From: an uncultured Muribaculaceae bacterium
Lineage (GTDB): Bacteria; Bacteroidota; Bacteroidia; Bacteroidales; Muribaculaceae
Assembly (NCBI GenBank): GCA_910579605.1
Contig: CAJTUG010000059.1
Span: forward strand, 1 to 8,437
DNA length: 8,437 nt
Direction of reading: 5' to 3'
This document shows, in pieces, positions 1 to 4,829 of this stretch (positions within the stretch are counted from its first letter, which is position 1; each line of letters starts with the position of its first letter). The notes below the pieces were generated by a model. That model did no database searches. It was given only the letters and a program-made list of their open reading frames with translations, and was not told the origin of the DNA. The position numbers were made by a program, and so were the translations under genes.

Positions 1-62
1 TCGCAAGACGACAATATGGATATAGCAAGTGCTAAAATTAGTATTTGTATAATAGTTTTCAT
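1..62 (-). CDS. Lipoprotein, N-terminal fragment (runs off the left edge)
   Basis: Reading leftward from an ATG at 62-60 gives 20 codons ending at the window edge: a short Lys-containing start, a run of Ile/Leu/Ala, and LSSC at residues 17-20. This is a textbook lipoprotein signal (signal peptidase II cleavage before Cys20), so the product is probably anchored to a membrane, in this phylum often exported to the outer membrane. Nothing of the mature protein is inside the window, so the function is unknown. It is divergent from the ZIP transporter gene starting at 246, and the 183 bp between them presumably holds both promoters. The call rests only on the signal peptide and an uninterrupted frame, but the lipobox at the expected distance makes chance unlikely. 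Confidence 0.6.
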   Translation of the reverse strand, partial: MKTIIQILILALAISILSSC

Positions 63-245
63 ATGTATATTACGTGGTTGGTACTGATTTATTGTGTTGA
101 TTTCGCAACCATAACTGTGTATTAAAAAGAAATATTGTTTTATGTATTTTGATTGCTCTGTGAAATATGCATGGGCAGAAGATTCTATAAAATATTTTTA
201 TTAAATTTGAGTAATCAAAAATTTAATTATAGATGTTTATATGGT
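63..245. promoter_or_regulatory. Divergent intergenic region, promoters not resolved
   Basis: AT-rich spacer between the leftward lipoprotein gene and the rightward ZIP transporter. On the minus strand TATGGTTG is one mismatch from the Bacteroidota -7 element TAnnTTTG, but no convincing -33 element sits about 20 bp upstream. On the plus strand only a one-base-short TATTTTG lies near 145. No strong inverted repeat resembling a Zur or Fur box was seen. Confidence 0.25.
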
Positions 246-1025
246 ATGAATGGAATAATAACAGGTATAGCTTTGCCGTTTTTAGGGACGGTTTTGGGTG
301 CTGCATGTGTTTTTCTGATTAAGAAAAATATGGGCAATCAACTTCAAAAATCTTTGACAGGTTTTGCTGCCGGAGTTATGGTTGCAGCTTCCGTGTGGTC
401 TTTGCTCATCCCGGCCATTGAGATGACGGGTAAAGAAGGTTTTGCAAGTGTAGTTCCTCCGGTTGTCGGCTTTTTGGCCGGTATTTTCTTCTTGTTGATA
501 TTAGACAAAGTAATACCTCACCAACATATAGAGAGTACAGAAAGCGAAGGTCCGAAATCGCACTTGTCGAGGACTTCAAAACTGGTATTTGCGGTAACGC
601 TTCATAATATACCAGAAGGCATGGCCGTAGGAGTTGCCATTGCAGCGGCTATGGAAGAAAGTGCATTCATGTCTATGGCAGGTGCTTTGGCTTTATCGGC
701 TGGCATTGCAATACAAAATTTCCCTGAAGGAGCTATAGTATCAATGCCGCTTCATACTGCTGGTAATTCGCGTTGGAAGTCATTCGTAATAGGAAGTCTT
801 AGTGGTATTGTTGAACCTTTAGGTGCTTGCCTCACTATTATCTTGACTTCGCTTGTTTTGCCGATATTGCCTTACTTGTTGGCATTTGCCGCCGGGGCAA
901 TGATGTATGTCGTGGTAGAAGAACTTATCCCGGAAACACAGAATGGAAAGCATTCCAATATCGGAACAATAGGTTTCGCTGCCGGCTTTGCTCTTATGAT
1001 GGTGCTTGATGTGGTGCTTGGCTAA
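246..1025 (+). CDS. ZIP-family divalent metal transporter
   Basis: A 259-aa polytopic membrane protein, the usual length for bacterial ZIP (ZupT-like) transporters, which move Zn2+ and related divalent metals into the cytoplasm. About eight hydrophobic segments are visible. The two signature helices carry the metal-site motifs: H120-N-I-P-E-G in TM4 and N158-F-P-E-G in TM5; E190 and the VVEELIPE segment (223-230) are further conserved acidic positions. A short His-containing loop (PHQH, 91-94) lies between TM3 and TM4, as in the family. The frame is open from an ATG at 153, but I chose the ATG at 246. The extra 31 residues are basic and AT-rich and unlike a ZIP N-terminus, while residues 4-25 from 246 already form TM1. 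Probably chromosomal. Zn is the most likely substrate; Fe, Mn or Co cannot be excluded. Confidence 0.88.
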   Translation: MNGIITGIALPFLGTVLGAACVFLIKKNMGNQLQKSLTGFAAGVMVAASVWSLLIPAIEMTGKEGFASVVPPVVGFLAGIFFLLILDKVIPHQHIESTESEGPKSHLSRTSKLVFAVTLHNIPEGMAVGVAIAAAMEESAFMSMAGALALSAGIAIQNFPEGAIVSMPLHTAGNSRWKSFVIGSLSGIVEPLGACLTIILTSLVLPILPYLLAFAAGAMMYVVVEELIPETQNGKHSNIGTIGFAAGFALMMVLDVVLG

Positions 1026-1038
1026 GGAGAAAACCTTA
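1023..1038. terminator. Small hairpin shared by two convergent stop codons
   Basis: TAAGG (1023-1027) and CCTTA (1034-1038) form a 5-bp stem with a 6-nt loop. The arms contain the stop codons of the two convergent genes, whose ends are only 10 bp apart. There is no long T tract on either side, so if it is a terminator it is a weak one. Confidence 0.25.
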
Positions 1039-1521
1039 AAATGTTATTGAGAAATTCAATGCAGGGGAAAAGTCTGTTCGTGGATAAGACAAAGGAGTTT
1101 TGAGCGAGGTGAGGCCTACATTTAAAGTCATCTTTTTAGCTTTGTTCCTATAATGATAGGCAGAGATAAGGATAGGAATGCTTGAGACTGTCAGCACACT
1201 GCCGGCACTCAGCAGTGCTATAGCCGTCGGGCTATGCTTCCCGGTTAATACATGTTCCCATAAAATAGTGATGACTCCGGCGCTTAAAGAAGCGGCGCCT
1301 ATCCCAAAAGCAGCCCAGCCGATACTTCGTAGAACGATATATTTGCCCCATTCAGGAGAGGATTTGTAATTCTGTGTCAAATTACTTTCATAAACAGGTA
1401 GGCCAATTTCTTTATTTATGGAAATTTTTGTTGGGCTATCAGTTATATTATATGCAGATTGAGCATTAGATACAATAGCAGTAGCAAATATAATTAATAA
1501 TAAAGCTATATATTTTTTCAT
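1036..1521 (-). CDS. Small exported protein with two membrane segments, unknown function
   Basis: A 161-aa protein from the ATG at 1521; an in-frame ATG at 1530 would add only Met-Ser-Ile. I prefer 1521 because it gives the standard MKK start directly before a hydrophobic stretch. The N-terminus is a Sec signal peptide with a probable cleavage in the SNAQS region, a typical Bacteroidota ending. The mature part begins with a polar region of about 45 residues. Two Ala/Gly/Ser-rich hydrophobic segments follow (about residues 67-92 and 97-122 of this form), separated by a short charged loop, and a polar tail ends in Phe. The ending with alternating hydrophobics and a terminal Phe could suit outer-membrane association, but I do not recognise the family. 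It converges on the ZIP gene with a 10-bp gap. Upstream, TGAGA/TCTCA (1535-1548) could form a leader hairpin. Confidence 0.7.
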   Translation of the reverse strand: MKKYIALLLIIFATAIVSNAQSAYNITDSPTKISINKEIGLPVYESNLTQNYKSSPEWGKYIVLRSIGWAAFGIGAASLSAGVITILWEHVLTGKHSPTAIALLSAGSVLTVSSIPILISAYHYRNKAKKMTLNVGLTSLKTPLSYPRTDFSPALNFSITF

Positions 1522-1530
1522 TATAGACAT

Positions 1531-1816
1531 ATTGTGAGATTATTCTCATATTAATATTGTAAAATTACAAAAAATAGTAATTAGAATAGTGGCTCTTAAA
1601 TAAAAAAAGCATTGTTTAATTGTTTTAAACTCTTGAAATTCTGAACGCTATAATATATATAACCGTTCCGCATGGCATCGATTATTTGCAACAGAAATGC
1701 TATTTTGTGCAGTCTCCAATAGAGATAGATACTTTAGGAATAGGCAAAAAAAATTGGCTGTCTCACGACACCGGAAACTTGCGGACACTCCGCAAGTTAC
1801 AAGATTGTTGTAAACG
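1531..1816. other. Intergenic stretch at the probable chromosome/phage junction
   Basis: 286 bp without a credible gene. The first part (to about 1745) is very AT-rich and probably holds the promoter of the leftward gene at 1521: on the minus strand there is a near match (TAATTTTA) to the -7 element. The last part holds the tandem-hairpin terminator of the phage operon. Gene content changes from chromosomal to phage-like across this interval, so the left attachment site is probably here. No tRNA gene and no duplicated core sequence can be recognised inside the window. Confidence 0.4.
1746..1798 (-). terminator. Tandem-hairpin intrinsic terminator of the leftward operon
   Basis: Read on the minus strand just after the stop codon at 1817. 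First comes a perfect 10-bp stem with a CAC/GTG triloop (arms 1789-1798 and 1776-1785). Then comes a smaller hairpin (1756-1772; GG and TGTC pair with CC and GACA around one bulged base). Finally there are two A and eight T residues (1753-1746). A GC-containing stem next to a U8 run is a standard Rho-independent terminator. It ends transcription coming from the repressor side and would shield chromosomal genes from the phage operon. Confidence 0.7.
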
Positions 1817-2566
1817 TCATATGCCATTTAGCAGTTCTTTAAGTGCGTTTTTGAACCGCTGAATTTCTTTGTCGCGGCTTCGTAGCGCCTGCCTCAGCTC
1901 ATATAGCTCGTGCGCTGCCTTGTCAATCTGCTCATGCAGGTAGTCAAGGTCGTTGTAGTAATATTCGGAAAATCCTTGATATGTTTCGTTAATTCCGTCC
2001 GGGTCGGTGTAATCCTCGCTATCCCACCAATCTGTCAGGATGTGATGCACGTCGTATGGATCAGTGCCGAGAGCGTCGACAACCTCGGCAGGAAACTGGC
2101 GAATGAGGGTCTGTATCCATTCGGCGCAGTCTATGCCGGGGTTCTCCTTGACAACTTGCCAAGCTGCCTCTTTCAAAATTTCGCGGAAATTCTCATCCGT
2201 GCTTTCATCGTCATCTTCCATGTCATATTCATCGGATTTATTCAGTTCTTCTTCCATGAGTATATTAAAATGCCTAAATTTTGCGGTTTTGGGGCTACTT
2301 TTAGCTCTTCGGGATAGGAATTGGGATATTTTATCGTCTGAATCGCCAACGACAGCCCAGAGCGCCGGAAACGGCTCAGTCATAAAGCGGACCTGCGTAT
2401 CGCAGCTTTTGTCAGCGGGATTCGGTAAAATGTCGTTTTGCCCTTTTTCGTCTCTGTCTTCAACCTTTTGCATCTCTTCAAGTTTTCTCTTGAACCTATT
2501 AAGGTATTCAATATACTGTTCGTCAGTGACAAGTCGTTTTCCCTGGTCAGGTGACGTCGGCTTCAT
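1817..2566 (-). CDS. Acidic coiled-coil protein of the phage immunity operon, unknown function
   Basis: A 249-aa soluble protein with no signal peptide or membrane segment. Residues 14-40 are a charged helix. Residues 50-105 are mixed, with a basic patch (SRRAKSSPKTAKFRH, 85-99). Residues 107-126 are a strongly acidic linker. Residues 127-185 look like a compact helical domain (Trp, Val, Leu-rich, with ENPGIDCAEW and EVVDALG). Residues 205-247 form a clear coiled coil with heptad-spaced Leu/Ile. It is the third and last gene of the leftward operon headed by the HTH repressor and is followed by a strong terminator. The position suggests a lysogeny role such as repressor modulation, superinfection immunity or defence, but no catalytic motif is visible. 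A 169-aa open frame lies antisense to it; I take that as a shadow because the leftward frame fits the operon. I do not recognise the family. Confidence 0.72.
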   Translation of the reverse strand: MKPTSPDQGKRLVTDEQYIEYLNRFKRKLEEMQKVEDRDEKGQNDILPNPADKSCDTQVRFMTEPFPALWAVVGDSDDKISQFLSRRAKSSPKTAKFRHFNILMEEELNKSDEYDMEDDDESTDENFREILKEAAWQVVKENPGIDCAEWIQTLIRQFPAEVVDALGTDPYDVHHILTDWWDSEDYTDPDGINETYQGFSEYYYNDLDYLHEQIDKAAHELYELRQALRSRDKEIQRFKNALKELLNGI

Positions 2567-2629
2567 TTCTTAGTTTTTTTCTATGTCGTTAATACTTTAT
2601 TTAAGCTATTGGGAAAGTCATTGTAATCG

Positions 2630-2664
2630 CTCTAAAACTCTTTATCGTCAGTTTTATTTTAGAG
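2630..2664 (-). repeat. Inverted repeat between the second and third genes of the leftward operon
   Basis: CTCTAAAA (2630-2637) and TTTTAGAG (2657-2664) are perfect 8-bp arms 19 nt apart. They lie in the 107-bp gap between the lipoprotein gene and the 249-aa gene. An overlapping alternative pairing (TAAAAC 2633-2638 with GTTTTA 2651-2656) is also possible. It could be a partial terminator, an RNA-processing hairpin or an operator. There is no adjacent T tract, so I do not call it a terminator. Confidence 0.35.
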
Positions 2665-2673
2665 TTCGCCATA

Positions 2674-3027
2674 TCAGTCATCCCACCCAATGTAAATTTT
2701 TTCAACCGGGGCGGTTGAGTTTCTTTCAGTTATATCCAGCATTTGCTCATAGATGCGGTCGGTTACGCAACGAGAACAAACACGGAAATAACGCTTGTCT
2801 TCAATATAAAAATCTGCTGTGTCAATAGGTTGCTTTGCGTAGATTTCATGGCCGTTGTCATCGTGTCCATTCCTCAGTTTAATGCAAGAAGAACGACTAT
2901 GGTATACTGCATTATCATCAAGATATACATATTTACCCAAACCTAAAATTTCTTTGGTCTCGGTGTGCTTCTTTTCGGAACATGAGGCCAATAGCAAAGC
3001 AAAGAATATGACAAGTATATTTTTCAT
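2674..3027 (-). CDS. Small phage lipoprotein with His/Cys motif
   Basis: A 117-aa protein with a strong lipoprotein signal: Lys2, hydrophobic residues 4-14, lipobox LASC with lipid attachment at Cys16, then a charged tether (SEKKHTETKE). The mature part has VYHSRSSC (H43, C48) and later FRVCSRC (C84-x2-C87), an arrangement reminiscent of small H/C...C-x2-C modules with Y-H-x4-C and CSRC elements found at the C-termini of some nucleases. It may bind a metal or form disulfides in the periplasm. The gene starts 19 bp after the repressor stop codon, with a GA-rich stretch ahead of the ATG, so it is probably co-transcribed with the repressor and made in the lysogen. That suggests lysogenic conversion or superinfection exclusion, but function is unproven. 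Confidence 0.72.
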   Translation of the reverse strand: MKNILVIFFALLLASCSEKKHTETKEILGLGKYVYLDDNAVYHSRSSCIKLRNGHDDNGHEIYAKQPIDTADFYIEDKRYFRVCSRCVTDRIYEQMLDITERNSTAPVEKIYIGWDD

Positions 3028-3046
3028 TTGTCTTTCTCTTTCATTG

Positions 3047-3403
3047 TTACTGCTTATTCTCTAATAAATTCAGAAGTCGGTCTATTTGAGAATCTTTGCG
3101 TTCGAGTTCTGCCATATAGTCTTTGCGTTGGCTTGAAATTTCATCAAGCACACGTTTCAGGTCTTCTGATGAAATACCAACGTCATTGCCATAACCTGCT
3201 CCGGGGCTATCAGTGGCTTCAAAAAGCGAGAATGTTTCGTGCGGAAATTTTGCTGCCATTTCGCGAAGAATGGTTAGTTTCGATTTTGGCACAACTTTGC
3301 CAGCCTCCCAGTTCTGTATCGTGCGAGCCGAAACACCGAGCTTTGACGCGAATGTTTCTTGCGTCAAATTAAGTAGTCCTCTAAGTTTTTCAATATCAGT
3401 CAT
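3047..3403 (-). CDS. Phage HTH repressor (XRE/Cro-CI type) without a peptidase domain
   Basis: A 118-aa DNA-binding protein. Residues 4-45 are a classic XRE helix-turn-helix: T14-Q-E-T-F-A-S-K-L-G23 gives the positioning helix and turn, and S25-A-R-T-I-Q-N-W-E-A34 the recognition helix, followed by the usual GKVVPK exit. A Ser/Pro/Gly-rich linker (about 64-78) leads to a C-terminal coiled coil (79-116, ending in RLLNLLE) that probably mediates dimerisation. No S24/LexA-like peptidase follows, so RecA-triggered self-cleavage is not expected. The frame is open back to 3487, but I start at the ATG at 3403. The longer form would begin inside the opposite promoter and would add a Lys/Asn-rich stretch unlike this family. 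It heads the leftward operon, diverges from the early operon, and probably binds the CGAAA/TTTCG sites between them. Confidence 0.85.
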   Translation of the reverse strand: MTDIEKLRGLLNLTQETFASKLGVSARTIQNWEAGKVVPKSKLTILREMAAKFPHETFSLFEATDSPGAGYGNDVGISSEDLKRVLDEISSQRKDYMAELERKDSQIDRLLNLLENKQ

Positions 3404-3427
3404 ATAGATGTGGTTAGGATTTTTTAA

Positions 3428-3468
3428 CACGAAATAATTCACGAAACATTTCGCCTTTTCGTTTCGTG
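3428..3468. promoter_or_regulatory. Candidate repressor operator: clustered CGAAA/TTTCG half-sites
   Basis: Five copies of one 5-bp word lie in 37 bp: CGAAA at 3430-3434 and 3442-3446, and TTTCG at 3449-3453, 3457-3461 and 3462-3466. They build a perfect 8-bp inverted repeat (CACGAAAC 3440-3447 with GTTTCGTG 3461-3468), a tight palindrome (CGAAA-CA-TTTCG, 3442-3453), and a direct repeat of CACGAAA at 3428. The cluster overlaps the -33 area of the rightward promoter and lies upstream of the repressor gene. Binding of an HTH dimer here would silence the early genes and could also control the repressor's own gene. Confidence 0.65.
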
Positions 3469-3480
3469 GTCGTATCTTTG
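3449..3480 (+). promoter_or_regulatory. Rightward early promoter (Bacteroidota type)
   Basis: TATCTTTG at 3473-3480 matches the Bacteroidota -7 consensus TAnnTTTG exactly. Twenty bases upstream is TTTC (3449-3452), one mismatch from the -33 TTTG. Transcription would start near 3487. The short leader then holds a small hairpin (TTACT 3490-3494, AGTAA 3499-3503) ahead of the first gene at 3519. The -33 area lies inside the operator cluster, as expected for a repressed lytic promoter. Confidence 0.7.
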
Positions 3481-3518
3481 CACTCAAAGTTACTAAAAAG
3501 TAATCAAATTACCGCAAT

Positions 3519-3713
3519 ATGGAACTGAAAAAACTTAAAACCCAATCTTTGCCGGATGCGCTGAAAGCCATGAGCGTAGGAGAAACTTGCGTCGCTCCGG
3601 ATGAATGTACGCCTAAGACAGTGATTAAGACTTGCACGGAACTCAAAGGCGACGGCTATCTTTTTACGACCACCACAAAGTCAGGAGTGCAGACGGTAAC
3701 GAGATTGAAATAA
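3519..3713 (+). CDS. Small protein, first gene of the early operon
   Basis: A 64-aa soluble protein with no signal peptide. Its N-terminus is basic and helical (LKKLKTQSLPDALKAM). A Cys-containing central part (C24, C30, C39) and a C-terminal stretch of likely beta strands rich in Thr, Val and Tyr (YLFTTTTKSGVQTVTRL) follow. It occupies the place of cro in lambda-type phages, first gene after the rightward promoter and opposite the repressor, so a regulatory DNA-binding role is a natural guess. There is no recognisable HTH, however. The strand-rich C-terminus would suit a small beta or ribbon-type fold. I have an impression that similar short proteins recur in Bacteroides prophages but cannot name a family. 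Confidence 0.65.
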   Translation: MELKKLKTQSLPDALKAMSVGETCVAPDECTPKTVIKTCTELKGDGYLFTTTTKSGVQTVTRLK

Positions 3714-3735
3714 TCATAAAACAACAGCTTCAATC

Positions 3736-3972
3736 ATGAAAAAGACAATAATATCGCTTGCGCTTGCTGCAATACTGATGCCCGGATGCAGCACAACCAA
3801 ACGCAACCTCGATGAGCGGCGAGCATACATCAGTTGGATTGCTTTCTGCGCCAACCGCGGCTATAGTATCAACGACAATACCTTTGACGTAACCAACGAG
3901 TATCTCGATACCTGGTGCGGCTCTGTAGACGAAGAAGCGGCATTTACCGCCGCGGGTGTAGAACCATATTAA
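3736..3972 (+). CDS. Small lipoprotein in the early operon
   Basis: A 78-aa lipoprotein. MKK start, hydrophobic residues 4-14, lipobox LMPGC with lipidation at Cys18, then a short Ser/Thr/Lys/Arg tether. The mature part of about 60 residues is acidic and aromatic. It has two more Cys (C38 and C61), which could form a disulfide, and the segment NEYLDTWCGSVDEEAAF near the end. It starts 22 bp after the 64-aa gene in the same operon. Its start region is identical over 14 nt to that of the 140-aa gene at 5031. A membrane-surface protein made early in infection could act in superinfection exclusion or envelope protection; that is inference. Function unknown. Confidence 0.65.
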   Translation: MKKTIISLALAAILMPGCSTTKRNLDERRAYISWIAFCANRGYSINDNTFDVTNEYLDTWCGSVDEEAAFTAAGVEPY

Positions 3973-3984
3973 AGATAAAAGTTT

Positions 3985-4149
3985 ATGACAGATTTCGACA
4001 AAGCCCTTATTGAAAAAGCAAACCGTATAACGCGCCGCGACTACCGCGACATAGATACCTTGATCAAGTATGCCGACACCGAAGAGGCCCGCCTGCGCCT
4101 GTTAGACATCAGGTGGCTTCTCTGCGATTTGCTCCAAGGAACACTCTGA
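3985..4149 (+). CDS. Small helical protein, unknown function
   Basis: A 54-aa frame with an ATG at 3985 and TGA at 4147-4149, 12 bp after the lipoprotein gene and 21 bp before the membrane-protein gene. This close spacing fits an operon member. The product is highly charged and almost certainly all-helical, with heptad-like Leu/Ile spacing (ALIEKANRITRRDYRDIDTL, then a second helix of Glu/Arg/Leu ending in a Trp-Leu-Leu-Cys patch). It may form a helical hairpin and could dimerise. No motif or enzyme signature is present. It is below the length limit of many gene finders but uses the same codon style as its neighbours. Confidence 0.6.
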   Translation: MTDFDKALIEKANRITRRDYRDIDTLIKYADTEEARLRLLDIRWLLCDLLQGTL

Positions 4150-4170
4150 CACCCTAAATACCACACGGAC

Positions 4171-4407
4171 ATGATTAAATCGATATTACGCATAGCGGTA
4201 GTTGCCGCGCTTTCAATAATCGGCATGATATTCCTGTTTTCCGTAGAACAAGAAAAAGACACGGCAGCATTCATGTTGCACGTCATTTTAGACAAAACCT
4301 TTGCCGTCGGGATGTTCGCCCTGGCCGCTGTGCTCTATAAACATTGGGCCACCATAGACGCATGGTTCATAGCCTACAAGAAATTGTGTCAAGACGATAT
4401 AGATTAA
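4171..4407 (+). CDS. Small inner-membrane protein with two transmembrane helices
   Basis: A 78-aa protein with two hydrophobic helices, about residues 5-24 and 38-57. Between them is a charged, probably periplasmic loop (EQEKDTAAF), and a cytoplasmic tail ends in DDID. Lys/Arg near both ends support an N-in, C-in topology. The first helix could be mistaken for a signal peptide, but no cleavage site follows it. It sits in the early operon after the 54-aa gene. Two-helix membrane proteins in phage early regions often act in superinfection exclusion or host-membrane takeover. No family can be named. Confidence 0.62.
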   Translation: MIKSILRIAVVAALSIIGMIFLFSVEQEKDTAAFMLHVILDKTFAVGMFALAAVLYKHWATIDAWFIAYKKLCQDDID

Positions 4408-4437
4408 TCTTAATGCCTTAAGGACAAAAATCTCCCC

Positions 4438-4701
4438 ATGACTCTTCATTTCTCCGACAAAGCGGTAAGCTACGAAACATTTCTCGGCGACCTTACGGCG
4501 CGATTGGCAAAAGCATTGCGCGAAGACAAACGCGACGCGGAGTTTATCTCGCAACGCACGGCCTACAAGATGTTCGGACGCGGCAATGTTGACCGCTGGC
4601 GCAAGCAAGGTAAGGTAAAACCTTGCAAACGTCCGGGCGTAGTTGAATACTGCACGGCAGAATTGCGACTGTTACAGCGAACAGAACAAGATTATTTCTA
4701 A
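4438..4701 (+). CDS. Winged-HTH DNA-binding protein (excisionase/MerR-like)
   Basis: An 87-aa basic protein. Residues 1-35 form an amphipathic helix region. Residues 37-78 carry the DNA-binding unit: ISQRTAYKMFGR supplies the first helices of an HTH, NVDRWRKQGKV (50-60) the recognition helix and turn, and KPCKRPGVVEYCTAEL (61-76) a wing followed by a helix. The order R/T-x2-A-x3-FGR, then V-x2-W-x3-G-K-V, then a basic wing and Y-x3-EL is the pattern of AlpA/Xis/MerR-type winged helices. Likely roles are excisionase, early transcription control or replication initiation. No integrase is in view, so excisionase is not supported over the others. Its stop codon overlaps an AAGG that could serve as the ribosome site for the short ORF at 4710. 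Confidence 0.7.
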   Translation: MTLHFSDKAVSYETFLGDLTARLAKALREDKRDAEFISQRTAYKMFGRGNVDRWRKQGKVKPCKRPGVVEYCTAELRLLQRTEQDYF

Positions 4702-4709
4702 GGTAAACA

Positions 4710-4775
4710 ATGTTTTGTCATATTTATAATTGGTTAGGCGCCGGAAACGTCGCGGCGACGGATAAAGCGCAATGA
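4710..4775 (+). CDS. Short leader ORF 1 (21 aa), tentative
   Basis: ATG at 4710, six bases after an AAGG (4700-4703), open for 21 codons and ending in TGA at 4773-4775. The TGA overlaps the ATG of the next short ORF (ATGA, 4772-4775). The peptide contains His, Cys, Trp and Tyr but no known motif. It crosses the first copy of the CGTCGCG repeat. It could be a leader peptide whose translation affects the downstream RNA structures; it could also be chance. Confidence 0.3.
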   Translation: MFCHIYNWLGAGNVAATDKAQ

Positions 4776-4829
4776 TTTTATCAAAGATTCCTATAAAGAC
4801 AGCAAGCGCATGAAGCGTCGCGACGACGG
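4748..4829 (+). repeat. Two GC-rich near-identical 14-bp repeats upstream of the tRNA-like fold
   Basis: CGTCGCGGCGACGG (4748-4761) and CGTCGCGACGACGG (4816-4829) match at 13 of 14 positions, 68 bp apart. Each is nearly self-complementary: the second contains the perfect palindrome CGTCGCGACG, and the first contains GTCG/CGAC around CGG. They could be protein sites or alternative RNA pairing partners in the leader block. Confidence 0.45.
4772..4813 (+). CDS. Short leader ORF 2 (13 aa), tentative
   Basis: ATG at 4772 overlaps the stop of ORF 1. It runs for 13 codons of Ile/Lys/Ala/Ser-type residues and ends in TGA at 4811-4813, which again overlaps the next ATG (4810-4812). Alone it would not be credible. 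The two ATGA junctions in a row are what make the chain worth recording, since ATGA overlaps are a common way to pass ribosomes from one ORF to the next. Confidence 0.22.
   Translation: MILSKIPIKTASA

Noticed and set aside
153..245. N-terminal extension of the ZIP transporter from the ATG at 153.
   Set aside because: It precedes TM1 with a family-atypical basic sequence; the ATG at 246 gives a normal ZIP start.
1754..1774. GGCTGTCTCA beside an A run, resembling ends of some Bacteroides insertion sequences.
   Set aside because: No transposase, partner inverted repeat or target duplication is present, and the bases are explained by the hairpin and U tract of a terminator.
2064..2573. A 169-aa rightward open frame antisense to the 249-aa gene, very Ser-rich.
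   Set aside because: Its composition is that of a reverse-strand shadow, it has no fitting neighbours, and the leftward frame fits the repressor operon and ends at a strong terminator.
2630..2664. On the minus strand GTTTTAGAGC resembles the start of some type II CRISPR repeats.
   Set aside because: There is a single copy, no spacers and no cas genes; the likeness comes from an ordinary inverted repeat.
3404..3487. N-terminal extension of the repressor from the ATG at 3487.
   Set aside because: It would span the operator cluster and the opposite promoter and is unlike XRE repressors; the ATG at 3403 sits directly before the HTH.
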